From assembly GCA_001579985.1 (NCBI GenBank), contig LRSR01004454.1:1-64000 (forward strand): DNA of 64,000 nt. Direction: 5' to 3'. Below, one piece after another: positions 14,801-29,800 of the stretch. The notes beneath the pieces are model-generated. The model was not told where the DNA came from. It ran no database searches and worked only from the letters and a program-made list of their open reading frames with translations. Made by a program: the position numbers and the translations under genes. Within the stretch, counting starts at the first letter, position 1; each line of letters begins with the position of its first letter. This stretch comes from Hypsibius dujardini. Lineage: Eukaryota; Tardigrada; Eutardigrada; Parachela; Hypsibiidae.

Positions 14801-17800
14801 GAACAAACTTTCACTGGGGCTTAGTTCATTTTGCGTTTTAATTTTAGTTTAGAGTTAGTGATTAACGTAATAGAAATTTCATTAATATTTTGTGGCGGAA
14901 AAAATATTTGTTACTAAATTAAATTTAAATTAAATTTGTTAGTTCAATTTTCAGTTATTTGGTGTTTTATGTGTGTCCTATCCCTGTGCACAGGCGTTGC
15001 GCAATCTCTCCGAAGGACGCGAAAAAGATTATCGACGTGATGGTGGCTCTGCAGAACCGCCGGAAAACGAGCGGAATCTTCGCCGGCAAGCAGGGCTTCA
15101 TGACGCTGCGCGATCTGTTCCGTTGGGCGGAACGCTACCGGCTGGCCAGCGTGACCGCCGACGAGACGTTCTACGATTACAACCAGCACATGGCTGATCA
15201 TGGGTTTCTGTTGTTGGGCGGTCGGGTCAGGAAGGCGGATGAGCTCGAAGCGATTCGCGAGACGTTGGAGAAGTACTTTGGGCGCAAAATCAATCCGGAC
15301 GCCCTGTTCGGAAAGGTAATTGATTTGATAGCCTCCCCGGCAGAAGCACGAGTTATGTTTTTTAAAATCAGTTTATGAATAGACACTAATATAGTTCATA
15401 TTTTACATTATTTTTTTAAATATTGCAGCTGGACTTTCATTAAAGATGGTTATAACTATTAATCTGAGTTACAAAAAATCATGCGGTCTTTCTAAGTACT
15501 AAGTATGTTTGATTTGAGGTATTTCATCGTTGATGATGTGATATTTTGTTTTATAAAATGAAATGTAATAAAATATCTGAAATTGTATCGCCTGACTTTC
15601 AATAATGACGTGTTTCTTTAAAATTCAAGGCTTGACTGTGATTGCAATTGTAATTCTATAAGTATTAATGATTTGTAACCATCTTTAATTTTATTAATAT
15701 ACGTATGTTATGCGAAGTATTTTAAACACTATTTGATTGTGTTAAGCACCAGACGCGCTTCCTTTTCGTCAGAGTACCAATTTATTCTTTTCCATATAGT
15801 TGGCGTCCCCCACGACGGATTCCATTCTCAGTTCCTTCATCAGCTGCACCGCGCCCGAGTTTTCCCATATTGTTTGGACATCCAACCTAAAGCGGATGGT
15901 CGCGCTAGCCGGCACCGCGTTGGCCAACGGAGAAGCGGTGCTGCTGGTCGGAGAAACGGGCTGCGGGAAGACAACTGTTTGTCAGATATACGCCTGCCTA
16001 AAACTGGCACGCCTCTTCGCCATCGGTTGTCATATGAACACGGAGACATCAGACTTCTTAGGTGGATTACGTCCGGTGCGGCCGGAAGATTCCGCGACGG
16101 TGGGCAGTGCGCTGTTTGTGTGGAAGGACGGGCCGCTGGTGGAGGCCATGAAGCAGGGCGGGGTGCTGCTGTTGGATGAGGTCTCGCTGGCCGCGGACTC
16201 TGTTCTGGAACGGATCAACTCGGTGCTTGAGCCGGAGCGGCAGTTGGTGCTGACTGAGAAGGGCTGCACTGAGGAAGATGCCGTGCCGGAGGTGGTGGCG
16301 CGGGCGGACTTTCGATTGGTCGCCACGATGAATCCGGGCGGGGATTTCGGCAAAAAAGAGGTCAGTATGCACTATGAAGTTGCTTTTCGCATCCTCATCA
16401 TAGGATCTCGGTAGACGGAATCGTGTAGCTCGGTCATTATGTCGGAACCACCCGTGGAACCGCACGGCGATTTTTAATGGATTTTTCTAAATATATTTTC
16501 GGATATTACGTGACACATAAAAATATAAATAAATTTTGCACCTAGAATTCCAATTTGTTAATTTAATCATTTTTCCTATTTAAAATTCAAAATATTTGCA
16601 ATACTTTTAACAGTTTAGCCGTTATTTAAGTTATTGCCTGTTTTTAGTTGTCACCGGCTCTGCGGAATCGTTTCACTGAGATTTGGTGCGGGAATCTCGA
16701 GATCGAACTCGATCTTCAACCGTTACTGGATCATAATCTGTTTCGTGGAACTTCACTCTGGGAAAATGCCGAGTTGAAATCGTTGTTTCAGCGTACTATG
16801 GGTGAATTTGTCGTTTGGTTCAGCCAGCAATATCCACGGTAAGAAATTTGCACTGTCTGTTGTGACCCTCTCCGTTTATATGCGGTTCCTGACTGCTTTG
16901 CTGCAAGCCTGGGTCTGTCTATCTGTCTGCCTGCCTGTCGGTTGGTCGGTCGGTCAGTCAGTTCGTCGGTCTGTCTGATTGTCTGCCTGTCTGTCTGCCT
17001 CGGCCTGCCGGTCTGCCTGCCTGCCTGAATATCTGTCTGTCTGTAAATTTTGTGTGCCTCAGTATCCTCGTCGGTCCCCCTAGTTCTTCGTCTGTTCACT
17101 TGCACATCTGCCTTTTTGTCTGTCTATGGACCGATTGATTCGTGTTCCTGCTCGCCTGTTTTGTTTGTCGGTTAACAATCTGTTCCTACTAACATCATTT
17201 GTCTTCAGAATCGTTATCACTGGCCGCGACGTGATGAGCTGGATCGGTTTCATCAACCGTTTCCTTTCCGAAGCTAACGACGCCTCCATCGTGTTCGCCT
17301 CCGCTAGGCATCCTTGCCTAGCCTACTTCCACGGTACATCCATGGTCTTTGAGAGCATGACCGTGTACGCCAAAGAAATTACTGCTCACTACCATCAGTC
17401 CCAAACTGGGAACTCTCCAGTCATTAACTTTCTTGAACGACAACTCGGCGGATCGTCTTTCGCTGATTTAATCACTACCGCCGAGTTGTCTGTTACTTCA
17501 ATGGATCTGGTCAACGAAGTTGGACATTTTGGTATCCACCCATTCATCACAGCCCGAAGAGATGGCGCGGTAGATGATCAGTCTTATGACTTCGGTTCGG
17601 CTAGTGTCCGAAGAAGTCTTCAGCGGATACTGCGGGGCCTGATGGTGGCCAAGGGAGTGTTACTGGAAGGACCACCGGGTGTTGGGAAGACCAGTATTGT
17701 CAAGGCGATGGGCGCCGCGACCGGTCATACGGTAGTCCGAATAAATCTTTCAGAGCAAACTGTAAGTAGTTTTTGATAGAGACAGGCAGGTAGACAAATA

Positions 17801-20062
17801 GACAGGCGTATATGTGTGACTTCAAATACTTTTTAAGAAAGACGTCTTCGAAATTTTGCCATATTTTTCATCAGGACATTTCGGAGTTGTTCGGATCGGA
17901 CATGCCGACCGAAGGCGCGGACGGGGCTTCCCTCTTCGCTTGGCGCGATGGACCGTTCCTGAGTGCTTTGAAGAACGGCTCCTGGATTCTGTTGGACGAA
18001 TTGAATTTGGCCTCGCAGTCGGTGCTGGAAGGCTTGAATGCCTGTCTCGATCACCGCGGAGAGATTTTCATCCCAGAGTTGAATCGGACCTTTAAAGTGG
18101 ACACCCGATCGACAAGGATCTTTGCCTGTCAGAATCCGTTATTCCAGGGTTCCGGACGGAAAGGGCTGCCGAAATCCTTTCTGAGTCGCTTTACGCAGGT
18201 CAGAGTTTTGGATTTGAGTTCATATTAAATATTTTATCTAGCCTGCTCGTCGTCTGTCCCTGTCTCTCTGTTTATTAGTCCGTCTATCTGTCTGTCTGTC
18301 CGTCTATTTGCCTATTTGTCTTTCTTTCTTTATCTGTCCGTCTGTCTACGTGCCTATTGTCTATCTACTCAACTACTTGTCTTTTTGTTCATATACATTA
18401 CACATATTTCTTAACTTGTCTGTCTAGAACTTTTTGTCTGACAAATTTCTTCATTGTTTTGTTTTCTGTAGGTCTTCGTCGAGGAACTCCAGGACAGCGA
18501 CCTCCTATCCATCTGCAGACGCGCCTATCCCACTCTCCCGGAATCACTAATCGCCACCATGTTACGCTTCAACCATGCTGTACAGCGTCTCATCACACAA
18601 CGGCGGATTGGCACCGACGGCCAACCATGGGAGCTAAATTTGCGAGATGTGATGCGCTGGTGTCATCTTGAATCTTTTCATTCTCACGAGATCCCCTTAC
18701 CCGAGAAGGAATCGCTCTTCTTGGATCTCCTGTACGTCAGCCGATTCCGGTCGGAAGAGGACCGCCGAATTGTCACTCAGTTAGCCGAATCAATGGGACT
18801 CATATCCTCCGGTACAGCCCTGCCACGAGGTTTCCTGAAGACGGAGCTGCGAAAAGATGCCTTTGTGGTCGGCCGGATGCGATTGTTGCGGACCAATCGA
18901 ACTGGTCAGCGTGAACTGGAAAAGCAGTTTGGGCATTTGCAGTTGCTGCAGTCGCAGTCGGGGGTGTTGGAGAAGCTGGCACTGTGCATCAATCAGTCGT
19001 TCCCCGTAATTCTGGTACGTTGCCTATATAACCAAGGGTGTTGTTTAATTTAAAGTTCAGTAGGATTGCTTTATTTATTGTTGTTTTGTCGGTGCTGACC
19101 GCCACAATGCTAAAAAACAACATTTTTAATAAAATATCCCAATATTAAAATTAATTCCGAGATTTAAGTTGTTCATTTTGCCTTTTTAATAGAAAAAGTT
19201 ACCTGATTTAATAAAAAACTAATTTGCTTTAATAATAAATAATTTAACAATACTAGTAAATAATAATAATAATTAAATACTGATAAACAATAAATAATAA
19301 TAATAAATAATAATAATTTAAGCTTTTTTCTAAAAGGGCGCTGGTGTCGCTAAGAATTCACCCCGTACATATGTCATGTTAGTTTGTCGTGTCTTTGTAG
19401 GCCGGCCCTCAAGGAAGTGCAAAAAGTTCCTTGGTCCAGGTCCTGGCTGCCGTCACCGGCCATCCATTGGAGGTCGTCTCGATGAACAGCGACACCGATG
19501 CCGGCGATCTACTCGGTGGATTCGAACAGGTACCATCTATATTGCTTGTGATTTAAAGAATTATTTGTATAAAATGTCCAAAAAAATTTGTCTGTAGAAC
19601 AATTGGCAGAGAGACGCCGGAAAGGCCGTCCAAGCCGTCACTGACCTCTGTGACTGCATTTTCTCATTTGGCGCACCGGACCTGTTCAGCCGCGTGCGAT
19701 TGTTGCAGGACAGTCTCCCTGACCTGTCTGCCGCGTTGTCGTCGCTCGAGGACACCGCTCCTGCTCGGACGCTGGCGCTGTTGAAGCCAGTCTTCGAGGA
19801 ACTAACTCGACTCTCGGTGGCGCATCCAGGGATCAAGGAAATTCATCAAAGAACGGTCTCCGCATGCCACCGGGCCATTTTCAGTTTGGAGTCGACGAAG
19901 AAGGGCCGATTCGAATGGTGTGATAGCCTGGTGGTGAAGGCGTTGCTGGAAGGCTCTTGGTTGTTGATCGACAACGCGAACTTGTGCAGGTGTGGATGAT
20001 TGACGTCTACGTGCAAGCTGCCTTACAGACAGACAAATAGACAGACAGACATACAGACAGAC

Positions 20063-20126
<64 letters not shown>

Positions 20127-20774
20127 TACATACATACAAGAAGGCAGGGGCTGGTAGACGCAGTCAGGCGAACGGACACAATGACGAACAGACAGACTGC
20201 CACACTGAGAGTTACTCAGACAAAACGCTAGACAGAGAAACAGATGTAGCCTCGCATTTGGTAGCCCCGTGTTTATAGACAGTTAATAATTTTGGGCGTC
20301 TTATGTTTCTTTAGTCCTGCTGTGTTGGATCGCCTGAACTCAGTGTTGGAACCACAAGGCGAGCTTTTCGTTCCCGAACGTGGGGACGCCGCTGCTGCTG
20401 TCATTCGAGGCCATCCTAACTTCCGTCTCTTCATGACGACCAACCCCAAGTACGGCGAGCTCTCTCGGGCCATGCGAAACCGTGGCATTGAAATATTCGT
20501 TCCAGCGACGCTGCACGACCGAGATTGTCTTGCGGTGTTGACTAGACTCGGTCTTAGTTACGATGTGGCGCTTATATTGCTGAATTTCCTTCATAAAGTC
20601 ACGCCTCTGAAAGGTTCGTTATCCAGTGTTATCTCATTACTTGGCCCACCGAACCATCGTTTTGTCTGTCTGACGAGTAGCGTATGGATGCCTGACTGTT
20701 TGCTGAATGTGGTTGAATATACAGTATTTCTGTTTGCCTGCCTGCGTTTGTATGTGTGTATGTTCGTTACTAGC

Positions 20775-20808
<34 letters not shown>

Positions 20809-23800
20809 TGCGAGTCGTGCTGGAAAAATACATCACTTTTCTTAAACATGTACCTCATACTTGTAGCATTTTCGCTGGAAGATGTTCAGGGATTGGGCAA
20901 AGAAGTATGGATGCGGCTGGCGGAGAACGCTGACTTGTCGGAAGCATTGAGAAAGGCCGTCAGGAACAGCTCATCTTTCCCTGAAGGCTGCGAGGTATGT
21001 AGGACTACATTGCCGTATATCGAGTTGTTGGAGGAGTGTCGCTACAGTAAAGCACTCTGTTTGCAGGTGATCGTCGACCAGTTGCAGTTGACTCCTGCGA
21101 TTTCTTCCATCTGTCCGTACCCTGTCACCGTGCTGAACCTGCTGCAACAGCGTGTCCTCACCAATGTGTCGCGCCATCAAAACGGCTTGCTCACCGTTGT
21201 TCATCATATGGCGGATATTCTACAACGGTTTGTCTGCCTGTGTTTTTCGTTGGTTGTGTCCACGTTGCTTGTCTGCCACTCTAGATTTCTGTTATCCACA
21301 GGGTGATAACTGAATGGAGATTGGTGATGGATTTACCGCGCTGGAATGTTTATCTGTTGTCGATGGCCAAGGGGCTTTTCTTCTCCTTGCTCACCTTGGA
21401 GGAACGGGAGATGAGGCTGCAAGTGCTGGTGGAGTTTGAGGACGGTGCTGTGACTCCCGTAGACAAACACTGGCTAAGCCGTCTTCAGCAGCTCCTAGTG
21501 GCAACAGAAGATTTTCATCTTGTTGAGAGTGGTCATACTCTCATCGCCTCTTGGTAAGGAGTCCTGCTCGTCTGTCTGTGTCTGTCTTTCTACCTGTGTG
21601 TCTGATTGACTGACTTTCTGTCTCGTCTGTAACACTTTGTCTGTCTGTCTGTTTGCCTGCCTGCTTGTCTGCTTGTCTGCCTGCCTGTTTGTCTGAGTGT
21701 CTGACTGACTGACTTTCTCTCTTGACAGTGTCTGTTTGTCTGTCTGTCTGTCTATCTGCCAAAGCTTGTCGTGGACATGACTCACCCATGTTAATTTGAC
21801 TTTATTGTGTTTATTCAGGCTTCTTGCTTGTTTCGACTGGGACGCTCTCCTTTCTTCTCTTCGTGATCAATACGGACGTATGCAAACTTCCCCATTATTT
21901 GCTAGTCTCGGAATGGTTGCGCGTGCATGGAAAAGCATGTTTTGTGGTTCTTGGTAGGCGGTAGCGATATGTCCGTCGATTTAGAGAGACTCACTGAGTT
22001 CTTCGAACATTTCGCCTCCTGGATGGTGGTCATGCTCATGGATGGGAAAACGGGCTGGTTTCGGATTAACCAACAAACCGCACTAAAAGTAAGGACTGAT
22101 GGTGTGTGTACCTAATTGATAGATTCAATAGTGAGTAAAATGTTCATTTTTCCGTTTTCACATAGATCGCTTTGGCATCTCTGACATTTAGAAGTTTAAT
22201 GGCTGTGCTTGATGCAAAGGCATCTGGCCGGCTCACCTCACCGGGTTTCGCTTCAGTCGTTTGGCGCTTGTTTTCGCAGCATGTTCTCGATTGTTTGGAT
22301 CTGTCTGGATTGGATGGGTAATTATGAGACTCCGAGCAACAGGCGCACAGACAGAAAGACAGAAAGACTGACTGACTGACTGGCATACAGACATACAGAC
22401 AAACAGACAGACAGACAGACAGGTAGACAGACAGGTAGAAGAGAAAAAACTGACTGACAGTACAGACAGGTAGAAGAGAAAAAACTGACTGACAGTACAG
22501 CAGTTATTTTTCTTTCTTTCAGGTTGCCAGTTATAATTGCTTCGCAAATAAGAACTTTCGATGAGGACTTCTGCACCAGACAAGACGAGCAGCGCATAGT
22601 CATACGTGGTGCTCTGGTAGAGGCTACCCCTTTCACTACCGACGAGCAGTATCGCTCCTACAATGCCTTGTTGACTAACCTGGCTAGTGAAGTGGTCAAG
22701 GTGTTGCCGATTGAAGAGGTGTTGACGCGATTGGCTGATCGGGCCCGTCACTTGGGTTCCACCCTCGGTGAGTACTGAAACTTTTTGCAAAGAGCAAAAC
22801 GTGAAGACGCAAAGTGATATAGTCCGGCAGGCAGTCAGACAGACAGACGGACGGACAGACGGACGGACAGACAGACGGACAGATAGATAGATAGATAGAT
22901 AGACAGGCAGACAGACAGACAGGGAAGCAGACAGACAGACGGGCAGACAGCCACATGACTGGTCAGCCGCTTTCCGGTCCTCTAAATTAAGGAGCTCATG
23001 TTCTTGTTTTTCAACAGGAAGTGATCTGGTGTTACGCGTTGGCTCCAGCAATGAAGTGGCCGAAAACGCGCGGTTCTGGCGGCTTATTCAGTCGGAGTTC
23101 GCCTTATGCGAAATGGAAGGACAAGAGCTGTTGTCTGTCGTGTTAAAAGTTGCACCTTACTGGACTGCCTTCCCGGTTATATTGAAAGAGCTGCTGTTGG
23201 TGGCCAGGAAGCCCGGCCAGGTACCTGTTGAATATCACACATACGACCCGTGGTCTTGCTGATTCGCCACTCATCTGAACGCTGAAATCATAATATTTTA
23301 TCGTTTTAATAGGTGTTGACGCCTTTGGAGGTTTTCTCACTGAAGTTCGAGCTGCTCTCAACGGTTTCTGACAGTGATGATGTCGCTGCAACGGTACGCA
23401 TCGTAGTGTTTCATCCTCCTTGGTTTTAATTTTCGTTAATCTTGCGCTGTTTTAGATCGTTGGGACATCGCCGGATTATCTGTGGTGGAAGGAAGTGCTG
23501 CAGCTGATGTCAACAAAAGGTCACTCGTGGAGTGCCAAGTTAGGCAATTTTGGGGCACAGATGGCGATCAGTCGGCGAGTGGAAGCTCACTTGTGGAGAA
23601 AAATTCATTCACCATTGGACTCTTCGCGGTAATTATTAAGTTTCTTGAAGAACCTGGCCAACAGGCTGATGAATAGACGGCCAGACAGACAGACAGACAG
23701 ACGGACAGACAGACAAGCAGGCAGACAGACAGACAGCCACATTGACACACAGATACACAAACGCACAAACACACACAGGTAGACAAGACACATAGGTAAG

Positions 23801-26800
23801 GAGTCAGGCAGTTACTAAGGCTGAAGAACTGATAGCCTGACTCACAGTCAGACAGATTTACACAGTCATAGACAATCAAGGAGGCAGCTCAAACGACGGG
23901 CAATCCGAACGCTAAATATCTTTCCTTTATACAGTGTGTTGGAATCTCATCTCAACGCGATCGCCTCATTCCTCACCCAGGGATTACTTTCAGTCCAGTC
24001 AGTTCCACTTGCGGACAGACAAAACGTGAATGGACGGCTCGGCTCTTCGCTGGCGCAGTGGAAAGAGCTTCTCATATCTCTCCCATCGGTTGATCCTCGA
24101 TTTGACGTGCTCGAAAGGACAGCCTTGGACCTGTTGACCGAATCCGGTGAAGATCCCAGCGCTACCGCTTCCAGCCGTCACACGCATTCTTTTTGGCTGA
24201 CCACTGGAATTGTTACTATGAAGGCGTTGTCCCCGCTGTTTCTGGATCCTGTGCAGGAGCAGCAGACAACCCGAGAATGGCTGCAATATCAGGTACCATC
24301 CCCGTGAGAGATCTTTATGCACCGTGTGTCGGTAATACAGTCAGAATGTGCGAACCCAATGGATTGATTGATTTATTCAGTTATTTTGCATAAATGACTG
24401 TTTTATGTCTTGTCCCAACGTTTTGTTCTTGCTGATAGGTTGATTGATAGATTACTTGGTAATTTAAAGGCTTCTTTTTCGTTGATAGGCGGTCGACTGT
24501 GATACCAGCTTACGGATGACTACCCTCTACTTTACTACCCTCTACGGCTCCGGAGGACAAGAGAATTTTGACGAGCAAATCACACTGCCGTACCAGCAAC
24601 GATTGGAATATGTCCAATCCGCATTGGATAAAAAGGAGATGCGGACCGTCATGTTCCGACCGGAGCCTTCGATGGTAATGATAACATATACCTTGGCCTT
24701 TTGACGGTTATGATTACGGTCTGTTTTTCAGTACCATGCGTTGGTTCAAGACTCGAAAGGCTTGCAGGAAATCACCCTGCGACGTGTCATTGACCTGCTA
24801 CAAGTTGTCCTGGCTGATTCCACGACGGGCAAAGCGAGACTGCTGGAATGTGCCGGTCATTTGGCTTCGCTGATCGCTATTGCGGCAGATCTACGTCGCA
24901 AGTACTTTGCCTACCAGGACATGGCTGCTCCCTTCCTTTCCGGCGTTCACCAGGTAAACAACTGTTTTTTGCTTCACATTTTTATATTTTATTTCAGTGG
25001 AGAATTTTCGTTTATCAAATTATTAATATTTCGATTATTGTTTTATTGAAATTTCGTTAGATATAGTTTAGTTATGATTACAGTCAATGGATTTTTTTAG
25101 TAGATTATTGCTCGTATTATTTTAGCCTATTATGATTATGAGATACTGAACCTGTCCATTAGGTCTTGTTCGGGTTCGCCGGTCTGCTGAGATCACACCA
25201 GCGGGATCTGCTGAAAACCGAACTTGGTCCTTCCTCCTCTTCTGGACATTTGTTGGCTGCGTTGACGGGTTTTTTTGGCGTTAACGAGACGCAGCCGACT
25301 AGCTACCTCCAAGCCGCTAGAGGTATCTGGAGGCGACGAAAATTTATCCTTGGACTGTATATGAGTCGTCCAGAGGACCGGCTGGTTCTTGAAATCCGGT
25401 ATGACTCCCTATTTCTCTCCGTCTGTCTTTCCGTCTACTTACATCTCTCTTTGCCTCCTTATGAGCCCCTTTGTGGTTCGTTTGTCTACCTCTTTATTAG
25501 TATGTGTAGCTTCTGTACCTGTTTGTTTAACTACGTGTTTGTTTGACTGCCTGTGCGTCATGTATCTATCTGTCTCTCCCTCTATCTGTCTATGTGTCTT
25601 CGTGTCTGTCCGTCTGTCTGTCTGTCGTTTCATAGAATTAGTCTTACAGTTGTCTGACATCTGATGTTTCGTTAAAATTGGCATGTCTGGTTGTTTTCAG
25701 CTTGATTCTCCTGGTCCTGCAACTCTTGCGGCTGCATGGAGCACTATTTCATACGCGAGAATCTGGACCGTCCGCTGTCTTGCGAAATTCCGTATTCATG
25801 CGGTTCGCTGTGATTTGGCATGACATTGAGCAAGTCAAGAAAAAGGCCGAAGAAGAAAAACTACAGCTCTACAAGTTTGCCGCCGATGAGATCACGCAAG
25901 CACGGGATACTGCCTTTCCATCATTCGAGCAAGTAAGGATGTTTGGCGGACGGCAGTATATCTTTAACGAGAAATATGCAAGTTTTTCGGATCAAAATGA
26001 AGCCCCAATGGGATTGTTATCTGTGGCGCAGCCATAGGCAAACTACCGCTGACGCAAGTGGCAATATTACCTCATGATAATCCATGCCTTTGTGCCAGCT
26101 GAATTTGGATTGAATCTAGAAAACTAAGATCATTTAAACTTGAACAAGGCGTCTGTTTTAACGTTGTTGGACGGTTCTTTAAGGATCTGGCCAACTTGTC
26201 AGCTGAGATGCAGGCGACCGAGCTGCCCTCGCAGACCACTGCAGAGCATCGTCGATTCTTTGAGGAGATCCAGCATAAAATCGTCACTCTCCATGGGCAA
26301 ATTCTTTCCGCTACGTCCAAAGCAGCACCAATTGCGGAAAGTGGGAATGTTGCAAGCGTAGGGACCGTGGTTACTCTGGCCGTCGACATTGGTTGCGAAT
26401 TGATTACTTCCTACCCGGAAGTTTGTGGTAAGAAGAGCGCGGACACACAGTGACCCAGACCGGCTGTGCAGTACTTACTAGTTAGTCAGATGGACATATG
26501 TGCTGATCGGTTGCTGGACGTAAATCACGGAACCACACACAGACAGACAAAGAGACAGATAGACAGATAAGCAGCAGACAGAGACAGACAGACAGACGGA
26601 GACAGACAGACAGAGACAGACAGAGACAGACAGAGACAGACAGAGACAGACAGACACAGACGGACAGAAACAGACAGGCAGATAGACGTACTGACACATA
26701 CGCTAATAACGAGATTTATTTCCTGTGTAGATTTCGACATCGATGCGACCGGCTTTTTGCTACAGTCCCGGATTTCCCGCGCCGCCGTGGAAACATGTTC

Positions 26801-29800
26801 CACTCCCGAGAAGAACGCCACCAACTTCTACCACGACTCCAACATTACCGAAGCCAAGACCTGCGTCAGCATCATCCGTTCCGTTCACCTCCGTGTGGAA
26901 GAACTCCTTGTCGAATGGCCCGGCCAGCCTGTTCTCTGCGAGATCACAGTCATCATAGAGCGGCTCCTCAGCTTTCAGCTGACCGAACCGCTGGCAAAAC
27001 TCCTGATGGCCCTGGAACTGGTGATGGAAAAGTGCGAAAAGTGGGAGGTGAACGCTAGCAGCCAGGTCAGCCTGCAGCGGGAGATGGAAGTGCTGGGTGA
27101 GGTGATTGTCCGATGGCGGAAGCTGGAACTGCAGCAGTGGCACAACGCCCTGGACCATGTTGTGCGGGAGCGGGCTGGGAAGGCAACCAAATGGTGGTTG
27201 TTGCTCTTTACGACCGTGGCGGAGGCTGTGTCCGGTGGGGATGCGGTGGGCACGTCGGTGGACACCCTGGTCCAGGTGCTGCAACGGTTTGTGGAGACGT
27301 CCAGCTTGGGAGAGTTCCGCGTGCGGTTGGAGCTGCTGAGGACTGTTAGTTTGCACTTTGCCGCATCCCCAGGATCAACGAACACTACCAAAACAAGTGA
27401 GGAAAGCGCCTTTTTTAACACTGACGATATAATTTTGAATTATTTTAGCCGTTTTGATTATTTTATGTAAAGATTAAATACTTGTGTGAGATCTCTTTAT
27501 TTAAGTTTCAGGCAAATTTTTGTTTTTATATTTAGTCTTATATTTTATTTTTATATTTATATATACTGTATTTATCTATTTGTGTATTGCTGTATATAGT
27601 TTTTATTTATTTAGTTTTATGTTTTAGTTTAGTTTTAAATCTTGGTTTTAGGTTTTATTTTATATTATTTAACACTGAAATTAGCCAGCGTATTTCTAAT
27701 ACGCTTGTAATTTAATACATAGCGAAATACCATCCAACTGTACGTGTAAAGTTGAATTTTTGAAGACATTAGAAGAGGTTAGACGTCTTATTAGTATATA
27801 TCATATCGCATTTAAATGGGATATACATTTTTTTTCATAGCGGTGTTATGATTGTGCTGATCGGCAGGAATCGTTAACTGTATTGTTTTCTTTTAGAGGA
27901 AATCTGCACCGTCCTCCGGAACGTCCATGCTTTCTACAGTCAATTCACACCATCGGTGGAGACTTCCATTGCCCAACAACGCAAGTCCATTGAGAAGGAA
28001 CTGAAGGAGTTCGTTAAGGTGGCACGATGGATGGATATGAATTATCACGCCCTGAAGGCCACCATCCACAAAGCGCATCGCACCGTCCACAGCGGGATGC
28101 GGAAACTGGAGGTTCGTATTTTTTAAACTGAAATGTTGTTTATTAATGTTTGTTCCAGTAAATAGATTTCTTAGCATGAACAGTATATTGTTTTTATTAC
28201 TAGTGTGTTTCCATTTATTAGTTATTTAGTTTCCGTTTTCATTTAAGTGTTTCTTACTATTAGTACAAGTACGCGTGCTGCTGCATTTGGTTTTGCGTTA
28301 TTTGTACATTCGTTGATTCATGCGTTAATTTATTCATTGATGTATTTCTTTTCTCTCAGGCTGTTTTGGATCAAAAAGTCATCCTGCAACGCACCATTGA
28401 GGGCGCTCCTACCCCATCACCGCAGTTACATCACCGAATCTACCTTGGAGCTCTGCCACTGTTTCCACCTTCTCCTTGCCTGCCCAAAATGACTGAATTG
28501 GTTGTGTATGTCCGCAAATGCCGAAAAATCACTCGACAAGCCGTCTACGCCCTAGACTACATCAAGGCCCTGTCCAGCCTCAATGAAATTTCGCTCGAGT
28601 ACTTCGACCGGTTCTCCGAGTTAAAGGAACCACCCTGCGATCTCACTTTGACAGGAGAGAAACGCAAAGCCGCTTCTAAGACCGTAATCAAGAGCAAGCG
28701 GCTGGCATTTACCGATTTGACGAAGACCTTAAAAGAGATGGGACTGTCTTCGCGGAAGGGGTTGGTGTTGCCGTCGGCGACGGTTGCCAGTGTTGCAGCG
28801 TTCAACGCGCAGTTTCCCTCTCGATCTCTGGGTGATCGGCTAGGCGGACTGGCGGAGAAGTGCCAGGATATGTACTGGTCGAACGTCTCTAACTTGGCTG
28901 TCTTCCGGCGCCTACTAGAGTCGCCCTGCAAGGTACCAGACCTGTCTTTTCTGTTTGTCTGTCCGCCTGCCCGCCTATCTGTCAGTCTCTGTCTGTCTGT
29001 GCGCCAGTCTCTCAGTGTCTCTCTAGTATGTCTAATCTAGTGTATCTATCTGCTTTGCTGTCTGTTGGTCTTTCTGTTGGTCTATCTTTTTGACTGGGTA
29101 TCTGTCTGTTTGTTTATAAGTTATTTATTTAATAAAAATACTGTTATTTTATTTTCAGACACTAGATGCCCGCTTTGTCGCGGTGATGAAGGGCTTCGCC
29201 GAGCACCTCCACCACCTCATCCTCCAGCAGATTGAGGTCTCCTCCAGCCTTACGAACTTTTCTGCTTCACTCCATGCTCATCTGGAGTCCTCGACCAGCC
29301 GCCCACTCAACCATCAATCATGGACTCAATCAACCTACGAAGAAACCGCCGTCGCCGTGCCGGGGGTCTTAGTCCGCAGCTTCCTCAGCCGTGCTTGCGA
29401 CTTCCTCCGCGACATGTCGGTGACTTTGGAAAAGCACCTGGTTCTGTTGGACGCCGCACCAAGTTGCACCAATGATGGGGAACAGTTTGTCAATGTGGAA
29501 GGAATTTTAACGGTCCTTCACGGCCCGTGTGAGGAGCTCTTCCAGGGGGACGCACGGTGGACTGCACTCCGTACTGCCGTTTCGACATACCGCAATACGG
29601 TTCTGCAGAAGCTAAATGAGCTAACGAGCAGCGATCAAATTGAATCTTTATTGCATTTGATCGGCCAAAAAGAGCGAGGGCAAGTTCGCGACGTCATCAA
29701 CTTTTTTGCATCTTCTCGTCCTACCTTACTGCAGATTTTGGAACTGTCACTGCCGGCAAGTCGCACTTCCGTGTCTGGGATATTAGAGCAGTTGGAGTCG

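Noticed and set aside
20025-20126. Regular short repeats that could suggest a CRISPR array
   Set aside because: The unit is four bases with no spacers, inside an intron of a eukaryotic gene.
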